Shown: piece by piece, positions 34,697 through 45,832 of the stretch | How positions within the stretch are numbered: the first letter of the stretch is position 1 | Layout: every line of letters begins with the position of its first letter | Assembly: GCA_951812925.1 (NCBI GenBank) | Contig: OX638370.1 | Location: forward strand, 38,815,948-38,879,947 | DNA from: Calliopum simillimum | Lineage: Eukaryota > Arthropoda > Insecta > Diptera > Lauxaniidae | DNA length: 64,000 bases | Direction: 5' to 3' | Translations under genes and position numbers: made by a program | Notes under the pieces: generated by a model | The model's input: the letters and a program-made list of their open reading frames with translations, nothing else | Told to the model about the DNA's origin: nothing | The model's database searches: none

Positions 34697-37696
34697 ATGT
34701 CAACCATTAGAAGTACTACTGATAGCTTACTCAGCTCAAGCTCAACTTATAGTAAATCTTTTTATATAGTGCATCAGAACATACGTAGCCTGCGACGAAA
34801 TTTTAATTTGTTGGTCTCAAATCTAGAAGTTTTCGAAAACCTTCCTGATATCATATTTGTATCGGAAATTTGGATTTATTCTTCCGAAATTGATGATTAT
34901 ACTTTGCCTAACTATAAATTCTATGCTAACACTAATGATTCGTATTCAGCTGGTGGGGTAGGAGTTTTCATTCGCGATTTGTTTGATTGCAATGGTATCG
35001 AACAATATAGACTCTCGAGTGCAGATGTATTAAAGGTGTCTTGCTGTATTAGTAAAGTCAATTTTGTATTCATATGTGTATATAGACTGCACTCGCAGTC
35101 CATTCAATTGTTTCTTGAAGAATTTTCTAACCTGCTAAAAAATGAGCAAGCAGCGAATCTGATGATTATAGGTGATTTTAATTTAGATCTTTTAGTATCT
35201 AATTCTTTGTTAAATTATTATAACGTACTTTTGTCTGAGTATGGGTTACATTCTTTCATTAACGAGGCTACGAGACCAGTAGCGGAGACCTGTCTGGATC
35301 ATGTTTTTGGGCGTTTTTCTAGTATCCCACTTCCCCTCTGTGCCGGTATTGTGCTCGATTTAGGAATAACTGACCATTGTATGACTGGTGTCTTGCTAAG
35401 CAATTTGAATATTGAAAAACAGGCGAGAGTCTCTTCACACTATAAAGTGACAAAAATCAATTATGAGCAACTGAACCTTAAGCTACGTATTAATGATTGG
35501 GCGGATATTTATGCTGAAGAAAATGTATCTGAGGCATACTCCAAATTTCTGATAAACTTAAAGGAAAGCATAAATTCTTCCAAATATTACCACTTAAGAA
35601 AGCCGTCTGAAATAAGAATGAAGCCTTGGATTAGCAAGTCAATCCTCAAAAAAATTAGGTTAAAAAACAAACTGAGAAAAAAATGCTATGTGCACCCAAA
35701 TAATATGAGAATCAAGACCCGCTTTCGCAACTTGTGTAAACATTTAAATAACGAAATTCGCACCTGCCGTGATAATTTTTTCTACAACAAAGTTAGAAAT
35801 GCACAGGGAAACCTTAAAGAAGAATGGAAAATTGTTAATAACATTGTTGGTAGAAAAGATAATGCCGAAAATAATACCCTTGTATTACAAAATGATCTTT
35901 CCTATGTATCAGACCCGTTGGAAGTAGCTAACGTCTTTAATAATTACTTTCAGTCAGTTGGACTTTCAACATTCCCAGCTATTTCAGCCTCGCCATGCAA
36001 TTGCAGCTATGACTTAGGACTTTGTGTATCTCCATTTAATAGAAATAGCTTCTATTTTGAACCCATTACAGGCTTAGAAATCCTTAAAGCAATAAAATCC
36101 TTGAAAAATTCTAGTTCTTGCGGATATGATGGTATTTCTAATATACTTCTAAAAAAAATTTCTTTCAATGTTGTTGATATTTTAGCATATATCTTCAACC
36201 GCAGTATAATTTCTGGTAACTTTCCTGAAGAACTTAAATGTGCGATTGTCATACCTATTTTTAAAAAAGGCAACAAAAAAGATAAGTCAAATTACAGACC
36301 AATATCACTTTTGTCCTCAATTTCCAAAATATTTGAAAAAATAGTTAAGGGTAGGATTTTAGTATACCTTGCAAAAATACAGTTTTTGAGTCCCCTGCAA
36401 TTTGGATTTAGAGAAAATTGCTCTACAGAAGATGCTCTTTTAGACTTTTGCTCTGAGTTATACAAAGGATTGGATGGAAAGAAAATTTGTGCTGGGCTTT
36501 TTGTTGACATAACCAAAGCTTTTGACATGGTTGATCATAAATGTCTCTTAGTTAAATTGTATGGTTTGGGTATTCGTGGCTTTTTTTATGAATGGTTTGT
36601 GTCTTATCTTAAAAATAGGTCACAGAAGGTGAAAGTGTGTAATAGCTTGAGTGATCCTAAAGTCATAAATTTAGGTGTACCACAAGGATCGGTTCTAGGG
36701 CCTATCCTATTTTTGATTTACATAAATTCTTTGTTTGCTCAACCCTTTAGAGGAAAATTCAAAGCATTTGCGGATGATTTAGGAATTGCATATAATTCAA
36801 CAGATCCTCTATCATTGGTGTCTGATATAAACCATGATATCCATGTACTACGCACTTGGTTTGCGGAACATAAGTTAGTTGTTAGCAACAAGACAAAATT
36901 AATGTTTTTCTATCCGAAATTACACGAAGCTGTTGACATTGATATAATTTTTCATGCAGCAAACTGCAAGCGTCATATTTTGTTCAGTAATAACTGTGAC
37001 AATCATTGCTTTGAGGTATTTTTTAATACAAATGTAGCTTGCGAGTCGAACTGCTTTAAAATTGATAGAGTAGATCACTTTAAATATTTAGGAGTTACCA
37101 TAGACCGAAATTTAAATTGGGATGAACATATCTCAAACCTGAGAAGATATTTGCTATCGTCTCTCCGAAGTTTTTACAGGCTTAGAAAATTTGTTTCAAA
37201 TAACACATTAAAAACAATATATTATGGAATTTTTCACTCCAAATTAGAGTATGGGATAAGTTGTTGGGGAGGTGCCTATCTCAATAAAATACAACAACTA
37301 ATTGTATTGCAAAAATGTGCTATAAGAAAGATTTGCAACTCTCAACGCTTAGCCCACTCGATGCAATTGTTTAGGAATATGAAAATCCTATCTGTAAGGC
37401 ACCTATTTTACTTTAAAGCGTTAAAAATATTCTTTATGAGAGGTGGCTATCTGCAAAGCCCTGTACGCGATACACTCATCCTGCGAAGCAACCAATGCTC
37501 TACTGTCCAAATACCTTTTTTTCGTACCACATTATTTAGAAACTTTTATACAGTAGTATCATGTAAACTTTTCAACAGCCTCCCAGAGAGCATACGAATC
37601 ATTAGACCCTTACTTGCATTTTTAAAAAAGCTTAAGTTTTGGCTTCTTACTTTTGATATCAACCAAGTTGAAACTTTGATGAACTATATTGTTTAA
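34697..37696 (+). CDS. CR1/L2-like LINE ORF2, endonuclease-reverse transcriptase, intact
   Basis: This uninterrupted 999-residue frame starts at ATG. The N-terminal APE-like endonuclease shows HQNIRSLRRN, FVSEIWI, IGDFNLDL (about residue 158) and ITDHCMTG. The reverse transcriptase has KGNKKDKSNYRPISLLSSIS, VDITKAFDMVDH, GVPQGSVLGPILFLIYIN and AFADDLG (about residue 691; FADD replaces the commoner YADD, as often seen in this clade). A thumb with YLGVTIDRNLNWDEHI and a C-terminal region of about 200 residues follow, with no RNase H. It copies element RNA into nicked chromosomal DNA by target-primed reverse transcription. The ORF is intact. Confidence 0.95.
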   Translation: MSTIRSTTDSLLSSSSTYSKSFYIVHQNIRSLRRNFNLLVSNLEVFENLPDIIFVSEIWIYSSEIDDYTLPNYKFYANTNDSYSAGGVGVFIRDLFDCNGIEQYRLSSADVLKVSCCISKVNFVFICVYRLHSQSIQLFLEEFSNLLKNEQAANLMIIGDFNLDLLVSNSLLNYYNVLLSEYGLHSFINEATRPVAETCLDHVFGRFSSIPLPLCAGIVLDLGITDHCMTGVLLSNLNIEKQARVSSHYKVTKINYEQLNLKLRINDWADIYAEENVSEAYSKFLINLKESINSSKYYHLRKPSEIRMKPWISKSILKKIRLKNKLRKKCYVHPNNMRIKTRFRNLCKHLNNEIRTCRDNFFYNKVRNAQGNLKEEWKIVNNIVGRKDNAENNTLVLQNDLSYVSDPLEVANVFNNYFQSVGLSTFPAISASPCNCSYDLGLCVSPFNRNSFYFEPITGLEILKAIKSLKNSSSCGYDGISNILLKKISFNVVDILAYIFNRSIISGNFPEELKCAIVIPIFKKGNKKDKSNYRPISLLSSISKIFEKIVKGRILVYLAKIQFLSPLQFGFRENCSTEDALLDFCSELYKGLDGKKICAGLFVDITKAFDMVDHKCLLVKLYGLGIRGFFYEWFVSYLKNRSQKVKVCNSLSDPKVINLGVPQGSVLGPILFLIYINSLFAQPFRGKFKAFADDLGIAYNSTDPLSLVSDINHDIHVLRTWFAEHKLVVSNKTKLMFFYPKLHEAVDIDIIFHAANCKRHILFSNNCDNHCFEVFFNTNVACESNCFKIDRVDHFKYLGVTIDRNLNWDEHISNLRRYLLSSLRSFYRLRKFVSNNTLKTIYYGIFHSKLEYGISCWGGAYLNKIQQLIVLQKCAIRKICNSQRLAHSMQLFRNMKILSVRHLFYFKALKIFFMRGGYLQSPVRDTLILRSNQCSTVQIPFFRTTLFRNFYTVVSCKLFNSLPESIRIIRPLLAFLKKLKFWLLTFDINQVETLMNYIV

Positions 37697-38056
37697 AAAA
37701 AAAATAAATTAATGTATTCAACTCACTCGTACTGAGCTTGAGTTCATTTAATAATGTTTTATACCGAGTGCTTAAATCCTTACAATCTTCTTGGCTCAAA
37801 TTTGTTAATAGTATTTTGTTTTATCAGTTTTCTATCTGTTTACCCCACACATAATTAACTCATAATTTATGTACTTAAAATTAAAGTCAAAATGTGGCAT
37901 TTAACACTATTTTTGTAAATTAAAATAAAAAATGTCACTTACTATTCTCTACAATGTATTAATATTTTGTTAACTAAAATGATAAGTAAATTTCCTATTT
38001 TAATTTCTAAGTTTGAGAATAATGAATAAAAATTGAATTGAATTGAATTGAATTGA
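37697..38056 (+). repeat. LINE 3' UTR ending in AATTG microsatellite
   Basis: The AT-rich 3' UTR ends in about five units of AATTG (38034-38056). In this clade such a tail is the site of reverse-transcription priming. Confidence 0.75.
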
Positions 38057-38179
38057 AAATATACCTATATATAAATATATAATATAAAAAATGTGAATAT
38101 ATATATTCATTACCCTTTTGAATCATAATGGAAAAAATGTCACGTTCATAATGTAACGTATCGATTCAGATTATGATCA

Positions 38180-38822
38180 AAACGAAGAAAAGTCCGCTCC
38201 GCAATAACTATTCTTTCTTTTAAATTGCATGTCATAGGATGTAAGCGAGAAAAAGCTTACCGCAGCCTTACCAAAAAATTGTTTTTGAAGCGCTCAATAG
38301 TAATGCTGCGGTAAACGTTTTTTCAATGAAATTAAAAAAAAAAAAGAAAAAACTGGCAGCACCAGGATTTGAATCCACGCGGACGGTCGTGATAGATAGG
38401 GGATAGATAGGAACAGATTATATTTCCTTACATTTACCAACTATTTAGACCGATACACCAATGTTCGATGATATGAAGAGGTACTAAATTTGTATATTAA
38501 GTAAATGTTGTTTGAACAGAATTTGACATTCGAATGCTCCTACAGTCTTACATAGAATCATTGTACCATCAGTTTCAATTCAATTAAGAAAAAGGAAATT
38601 AATAAGACAAAGGAAAATAGAAAAGTGAAATAAAAAATATTTTAATAAAAAAAAAAATAAAGCAAAAAAAGTAAAAAAAAAATCACCCGGGCTGGGTTCA
38701 AACTCACGTTGTTCTTACTGCAGCCTTATAAAAAATCATTGTAATATTGCTTCTAAATTTCTATGGGGACAAGCACTTTTGAAGTGCTTGGATCAGAAGC
38801 GCTAGAAATGCTTCCTCTTGGG
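38180..38822 (-). mobile_element. TA-flanked MITE carrying tRNA-like sequences, copy 2
   Basis: It is the reverse-orientation counterpart of 10771-11612. It ends CTTCCTCTTGGG and contains CCCGGGCTGGGTTCAAACTC, AGGATTTGAATCC and GCTTACCGCAGCC. The internal block is present once rather than twice, and the far end is diverged or truncated near 38180. Confidence 0.65.
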
Positions 38823-39309
38823 TGGTGACTATGGAGGTCTACTTGTACTATTTTTGAAGATTGGACTTTTGTAGACCTTAGCTGTAACTACTTAATATAA
38901 TTTTTCGCAAAATTTGTTGGCGATACTTTGCTAAGCAACTACTACTTCAACCCTTTGGCAATTTTTGAAGTATTTTTTTTTTTTTATATAAATTACAAGC
39001 CCATATTCAAGTATAAATTGGAATTGATTTCTTATCGACTGATTTTCTATTGCTGTATATAAAATTTTCAGGTCCAGATTTATAAAAACCAGCCAAAACT
39101 GACAATTTGTCAAAGTGCGTCTAATGAAATTTCATTTTAAAGAAAATGTTAACACTGATAACACTTCCTGTTTATGGAAATATTTTATCACAAGTCCTAA
39201 GCGTGCATACATTTTCTATTTTATAAACTACACAAAAGTTCAACCAAATCTTTAGATCCTTCTCAAAAAAAAAAAAATCAATTTACTTTTGACTTGTGTA
39301 AATACTTAC
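38823..39309. other. Intron sequence next to the linker exon
   Basis: Nothing was recognised beyond the splice donor at 39309. Confidence 0.5.
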
Positions 39310-39539
39310 GTTGGATTCATTTTCGCCAATTGTTCAAAGCGTATGCGATCACGCTCCGTCACCGATGTTGGTACAGCGGTAACTTCATTTTGTCGTTCAC
39401 GTTCGATACTCGCTGATAATTCATTATTCATGTCCACGTGATTATGTTCGGATTCTAAATGTGTTTGTGTCTTAACTGTTTCGTATTTACGATCATCTTC
39501 GGCAAAATTGAAAACTTCACTTAGTTCATACTCTTTCAG
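39310..39539 (-). CDS. Spondin-type secreted protein, charged linker exon
   Basis: The frame is open over 76 codons plus two bases and encodes a hydrophilic segment starting LKEYELSEVFNFAEDDRKYE and ending ERDRIRFEQLAKMNP. The acceptor reads CATTTTCAG|CTGAAAGAG and the donor AAC|GTAAGT, both close to consensus. The segment has no transmembrane stretch and no cysteine. It looks like the linker after Spondin_N, where related proteins also carry a YEL..VF motif (recalled, not checked). It starts in phase 0, matching the exon at 63560, and ends with two bases of a codon that the exon at 4601 completes. These matching phases are the main reason for placing it in the same gene. A low-complexity acidic/Gln/Asn region of this kind has no assignable catalytic role. 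Confidence 0.8.
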
Positions 39540-39540
39540 C

Positions 39541-41175
39541 TGAAAATGAGGAGAAAGAAAAAAGTTTTTAAAATTAAAGTTACTCATAAAAGTACAAGGA
39601 TAACTTGGATCTCTGACATGATAAAAAAAAACATTGTCAGATTCGGATTTTTGGAGAAAAAGACTGGGACTACAAGGTTCGTTATCAGGTTTTGTTTTTT
39701 CAAAGATATTTTTTTTGAATTTACAAATAAACAGGAAACTAACTGCATACCTAGTTTTTAGTTGTTTTCTGTCAAACTTTTTTATTTTGATACAGAAACA
39801 ATGTGAAGACCATTTGGTAACTGAAATTTGTCACTGAAAATCGATTAGCTTGTTGACCGATTTAAAAAAATAACTTTTTCTGTAGATTTGGAACCCAGTG
39901 AAAAACTTTGTATAAAATACCTCGAGTGGGACAACATCTTGGTAAAACCGAGTTCAAATGAGGTGTGATGCCTGTAATTCAACGAATGAAAACTCAGAAC
40001 ATAAGGATCCAATTGCGAACAAGATATTTCATTTTTTCATTTATTCATATATAATATCATTTCATAAAGAAGCTCATTGCTATTCGAAGTATTTGGCTAA
40101 GCAAATAAAACTTTATCCTGGAAGTGCACTACATACATAATTGAATACAGCGCGTTCCGCAATTTGAAGAAAGATTGCTCATAATCCAAATGTGGAAGAA
40201 AAAGTCAAGTTCGATTGCGTAAGTAGAAGTTTTGAAACTCTTGAATCCCTTTATTTTGGAAACTAAAATTCCAATCGGAAAAATTTTAAGGTGTAGTTTG
40301 ATAAGGAAAACTCGATGCCAATGAAAAAATGTAACTACACTTTTTCCTGGAACTGCGCCAATAGCCTGAAAACAGTGTTTTCTGCAACTTCATGCATGAA
40401 TATCTCAAAATTCTGAGGGTATATGAGCAGTTCTAACCTCGGATTTAGATTCAGCGCACCAAAATACATGTAGATTGATGATGTGTATGGTCAAATGTAC
40501 AAACAACTTTTGTATTTTTGTTTTTCATGTCGGTGTTATCAGCTCAATTGAGATTCAAAGAATAAATTTTTCGAGAATAATTAAAAGTTAAAGAAAGATT
40601 CATTTCTATGTACAAAAAAAAAAAAGGTATAAACAAGAATCACCTTCATATGTTCAGCCGTTTTCAAGTTATTCAAGATTAAATTAATGACCTGTATCAC
40701 TTTCAGCTTTATATCGTCACCTCAATGATAAAACTAGGTAACTCCAAATTTCAAGTCCTCAGATAAAATTTTTGGAAATGTGAATTTACATCAATCTTAA
40801 ACTTTTCTAGTTTTGTTTTTGCCTTATAAGAACCTATGAAATAGTGCCTTTTTAGAGTTATCTTATTGGAGCAGGTTGTGCAGCAAACCAAGATGAATGA
40901 TAATTTAGGAGTTATCTAGTTGTAGTATTGAGGTGGGGATATCATGCAGAAATTTACGTAGTTATTTTCAAAACCTCATAACCTATAATATTTGTCATAT
41001 TAAAACTAGTATTTGGCCAAAATGATGTAAGATTCTACGTACAACAAATCTTTACTTTTAACCTTGAATGTAACGAAAATGGTTGAACTTTCGTGATTCA
41101 GATAATAAATATTTTTTTTATAAACTTAACTTATCCTTTATTTCTGTTCGAAGCGAAATTCAGCAAGTGAATAGA
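39541..41175. other. Unassigned intron sequence
   Basis: No gene or repeat was recognised. The first bases carry the splice acceptor of the linker exon. Confidence 0.5.
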
Positions 41176-41829
41176 AAACTAGTAACCTTTGGCGTAGCCT
41201 AACATTAAATACCCTACACTGCAGTGTTTCGCAAATTTTGCTCATATGGACGATGCCACGCCCTCTTGTACGAGTTGACCCAGTTTTTGCTCTGAGCGTG
41301 CATTTATAGTCTTTAGTGTTTGGGTGAAATAAAGTTGGATTATCTCAAAAAACTCTTTCAGTATAGCATTTTGAAACTATTGCATATATTGGAGGTCCCG
41401 CACCCTATTGTCCCAATTCGCCTTGTTTTTGCTCAGAGCTTGAACTTACAATTCGTAGTATTTATGTGTATTTTGGTTTCATTTTCGTGAAAAATACTCT
41501 TAAAATTGCATTTTGAATATATATTTTTTTTTTATGGGCGGCAGGCATGTTTGTTGACCGATTTCGCTCATTTTCAATCCCACGAGCTAACTTTGACGAC
41601 GGAGGCAGAGTACCAAGTTTGCTTGAATTATCTGACTCAGTTTTCTCAAAAAATGTAGTTCCACGCACAGCCAGCCAGCCAGACAGAGAGACAGACGGAC
41701 ATGGCTATATTGACTCAAGAGGTGACGCTGATGAAGAATATATATACTTTTCTATATCTGCCAAGCCTCTTTCTCTGCGTTACAAACGGAAGGACAAAGT
41801 GAAAATACCCTAGGTATAGGATATAAAAA
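41176..41829 (+). repeat. Dispersed repeat family A, copy 3
   Basis: It begins ACTAGTAACCTTTGGCGTAG and ends TACCCTAGGTATAGGATATA, with two internal sub-repeats. It is more diverged than the other copies. Confidence 0.8.
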
Positions 41830-41949
41830 TCAAATTTTTAGAACTCTGAACTAAAAAACCCAAATTAACGCAAATGCAACGCGATAAATATGTTCCTAAT
41901 AAATGCTGTATTTTCGAAACTCGGATCCTAGGAGTTATGGTAAGGTTTA

Positions 41950-42720
41950 GTTAGAGTGATGGCTTATACATATGTACCGTTTCAATACCACATAAGTGAC
42001 CGGGCTGGCTTGTAGGAAGTGTTGTCAGGAACTGATAAAGTTATCTGGACATTTATGTCGGTTTGTTCTATTGGGGAAGTTGAGCAGGAAGCCAATATCA
42101 ATATCGCCATAAGCTTGGCTCTAGATAGAGCAGGGGACTTGCGGAAAAAGCGTTCAAGAGATTCCATGCAATTCCGACAGAAAGATTTAAAAGAGATTCC
42201 CAGTCTTACGGCAAGCCGATTCGGCAAGCTTACCGATGGATGACCCAGTGTCCATTAAAAAGCCGCAGCGATTATTGCAATATAAGAGTGGTTGCTGTAT
42301 AGCTGGTCTAATATTTTTAAGTTGTGAATTGAAAGCTACATTTCTCTGGAAATCCTGATATTTTTTATGGCTTTCCATTTGTCATTCGCATCGGTAAAAA
42401 TATGTGAGAAAACCATTTTCTTCACTAGATCAACTGGAGTGTGTACGCACTCTGAACAGGTGTCGACTAAAGAGTTCATCAGCCTTTTCGTTTACCTCAA
42501 TGTTTCTGTGACGTTGAACTCAAACGAGAGTAAGTTTGGATTGAAGTCCTAGATCGATCAAATTGTTTTCTACATTCTTCAACCAGTTTTGATTTTACTA
42601 TTACTGAGTTCAGCGCCCTTATAGTAGCTTGATTGTCAGAGAAAATTGCCACTTTTCTATAACTGGGATTTGTACCTAGTCGCTACTAGCATACAGGCTA
42701 GAATGGCATAAACTTTTGCC
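41950..42720 (-). pseudogene. RNase H region of a non-LTR retrotransposon, decayed
   Basis: Across frames on the minus strand one reads FQAKVYAILACM, the word ALNSVIVKSKLVEEC, NEKADEL, and SFCRNCMESLERFFRKSPAL. This is the order of an I/R1-type RNase H domain followed by the cysteine-rich tail. Many stops and frame changes are present. It is a second, independent remnant of the group seen at 7604-7925. Confidence 0.65.
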
Positions 42721-44892
42721 TGAAAGTGAAAAGATTGAGATAAATTGAGGTTTTCTGAAAATATCATAAGAGACCATATTTTAAAAAAAAATAGAGATTA
42801 AGGCGGTTCCAGTGGTTTAATGTCAAAAAATGAGTCCCAGCTAGAGATTTTTTTTTTAAATCTGGCATATGCCATCAAACCATGAACTCCCCCAACTCTT
42901 TTGCTAAAAAAATAAAACTGCCAATTTTGTTAAATCTTTTGTAAAACAGTAAATTATTTATTTTTGCCATTTTCCTTTGTTTTTTTTTTTTGCTTTCTTT
43001 AATACCCATCGTTTCAATATGGCTACGGCATAAGGAAAATGTGACCAAAATAACAAATGTCTTAGGGGTATTTAGTGGTAGGATACTATGTGCACATACA
43101 AAAGCCAACAGCTGACAGGTGTGAAAAAAAACCGCAACTTATCTTAAATTGGCAACAGGAAAATGTAATTTTTTCTCCATCTCTCTCTCTTTTACGCTGT
43201 CTCTCTTCTTGCCGCCCACTTTTCACGCCCATTGCTTAGCAGTCATTGCCAATGTGTTGCTCATTTCGCATGCTGAGGTGCGAAAACTTTCAATTGTTGG
43301 TTTTCTTGTTTATACGGAAGCTTATCAGCCGGAGCAACTTGAGCGTGTTGTCGCTAACGTCTTTGTGGTAGCTTACCGGCAGCAGAGTTTAGGTTCTTTC
43401 ATCTGATACTTTTTCCTAAGGCAGCTTGCAGGAATTTTCTTCATTTTTTCACCACTTTCCGTTTAATGCTTAACAAATTCCATAAGCATCTTACGGTTTT
43501 TTTTTTCTTCTTCTTTAGTCCTTTGCAGTTAAATGCGTTGTCGCGCATTTTAATTTATTTGTTGTTTGCTTTTGTTGTAACGTTGAAAATGTTGTTGTTG
43601 CTGTTTGTTGTTGAATGTCATTGTTGCGGTAGCTGATGGAATTCCATCACTAACGATGACATTTCATTGCTGCGTGTTGCTTTTGCGGTAGTTTCGCAGA
43701 GGGGGTTGGGGGCTTTTGCATTTAAAGACAACGTAATCCCAAGGAAAACTGTGAAATTCCATGTGGATTACACGCAAGAAATTCCTAGCCGCAGAGATTA
43801 TGTGCGATTGGAATGTGTAAATGAGGGGAATACTTAATGTGTCTGGAGGTGGAATGGGATGGGTTGGATTTATATACCAGAAAGAAAGTAAATACGAGCG
43901 ACACAATTCATACAAGTTAACATTTTCTATTAGAAATGAAAAAGCCTAGCAAATGCTTATCAATGTAATTTGGTCACAAATGGATCTCATCTTCTTATGT
44001 AGCTTGCAACGATTAAATGGGTAATTTAATGAAAAAGATTTTTATTGTCTACTTAGTAAATTGATGCATTAAAGGATATGATGGCTTATCCAGCAATTCT
44101 CTTCCCAATCATTTAAAGTGACACCTAAGATAAAGTCCGAGGAAACTTCAACAAACAATAAGTAGATAAAACACATCGGTCGATAAGTCCGTAGTCTGAC
44201 ATACCGATAAGTATGGTCTGGAACCTGCACTAGGAAAATCGACCATTATTGACTGGCATGCTAAATTTACATATTTTCATAGAAGCAATAATAATGGGCA
44301 AAAATTTCTCAAGCGAGCCACCTAAGAATTTAAAGGTAAAAAAGGCTTTCAAGAAAAATGATTTTATGTGAGTAAGTAAGGTTTTAGTAATTTTTTTTCT
44401 AAAATATTGAACATAAGACCAATTTTTTCATTTATTATTAAAAATCCCTATTTCAAATAAATCAAATTTTAAGCAACTTCTCCGCTTCTGAGAAAATTAT
44501 AAAAATTATATGGGCACTCTCCACATGTCTGGTAACTACCTTCCGATAAAAAATTGGGGTAATCGATATTGGTTCAAAAGTTATCAGCAATATAGTGTGC
44601 CATGTAATCCTTTCTTCAATAGTAGAGAACAATAAGGAATCTTACAAAAAAACTGCAAGTGGCATTAAATGCTTTTTAGAGCTTATTTTTTTTTACCAAA
44701 TTTTGAAAAATTATCAGATGTCCCACAAAATTCTGAAATCTTTTCTTTTCTTTCTCATGTATTCCATAGACGATTCTTAGCATTTTTTCGTAAAATGCCT
44801 TGTTTTTTCCTCAACTACTGAAAAAAGAATTGCACGGCGCGCTATATTGTTGATTACATTTGAGCCAATATCGATTACTCCAATTTCATTAG
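42721..44892. other. Unassigned intron sequence
   Basis: It holds TTG/TGT-rich low-complexity DNA near 43550-43640 and no credible coding sequence. Confidence 0.5.
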
Positions 44893-45000
44893 TAAAGGGT
44901 GCTTTTTTTAGAGGTATAGAACTTTGAATTGAAATAAAACACAAGAAAATCGTTTTAATGTCCATTAATTTGGCTTTATTGGAAGAATAATTTTATGCTA

Positions 45001-45832
45001 TTAATGTTTAAATATGATTTTGGGCATGTGGCCGCCGCGGCTGGCTCGAATAAAGCCAATTCTACAGGTCCAATTTTCAACCACTTTTTCGAGCATATGG
45101 GGCCGTATGTCGGCAATAACGCCACGAATGTTGGCTTCCAAGTCCCCTAACGTTTCTGGTTTGTTGGCGTAGACGAGCGACTTCACATATCCCCAAAGAA
45201 AATAATCCAATGGTGTCAAATGACACGATCTTGGTGGCCAATTGACAGGTCCATTCCGCGAAATTATGCGCTCATCGAATGTTTCCTTCAATAAATCGAT
45301 TTTGACGTGCGCTGTGTGGCATGTAGCGCCGTCTTGTTGGAACCGCAACTCATCCACATTCATGCCATCCAATTCGGGAACAAAATAGTCGGTTATCATG
45401 GCTCTATACCGGTCTCCATTAACGGTAACTGACTCTCCAGCATTATTTCGGAAGAAGTATGGCCCAATGACTCCACCAGCCCATAGAGCACACCAAACAG
45501 TCAGTTTTTGTGGATGTAATGGCGTCTCAAGGGTCTCATGTGGATTCTCTTCACTCCAAATGCGGCAATTTTGCTTGTTGACGTAGCCATTCAACCAAAA
45601 ATGAGCCTCATCACTGAACAAAATTTTGCGATGAAAATCAGCATCGAGATCAATCTCATTTTCGGCCCATACACCAAAATCACGACGCATTGCATGGTCT
45701 CGCGGCTTTAATTCTTGCACAAGCTGGATCTTGTAAGGTCGCAAGCCAAGATCTTTGCGCAAAATCTTCCATAAAGTTGATGGACAAAGCTCCAATTGCT
45801 GTGCACGGTGGCAAATCGATTCATTCGGGTCC
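45001..45832 (-). pseudogene. Rosa-type transposase, catalytic C-terminal part
   Basis: The fragment resumes directly after the insertion and runs to TAA at 45001. It keeps all three catalytic aspartates: FSDEAHF, QQDGATCHT and TPLDYF. Only a few residues differ from the intact copy (for example KIDLL for TIDLL). Confidence 0.9.

Larger units (their letters stand above)
33200..38056 (+). mobile_element. CR1/L2-like non-LTR retrotransposon, near full length
   Basis: ORF1 has PHD-type fingers, a coiled coil and a C-terminal domain. ORF2 has endonuclease and RT and no RNase H. The 3' end is a microsatellite of AATTG units (38034-38056). Elements with PHD-finger ORF1 and short tandem 3' tails belong to the CR1/L2 part of the Jockey superfamily. 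The 5' boundary is estimated from the leader before 33373. No target duplication was found, which is common in this group. Confidence 0.88.
4602..39309 (-). other. Giant intron (34.7 kb) of the spondin-type gene
   Basis: The intron is bounded by GTAAGT at 39309 and TTTCCAG at 4603. It carries two LINEs, a 9.25-kb fold-back element, a mariner, MITEs and a small Pro/Gly-rich gene. The size is inferred from phase-matched exons; no exon with TSP1 or spondin motifs was seen between them. Confidence 0.75.
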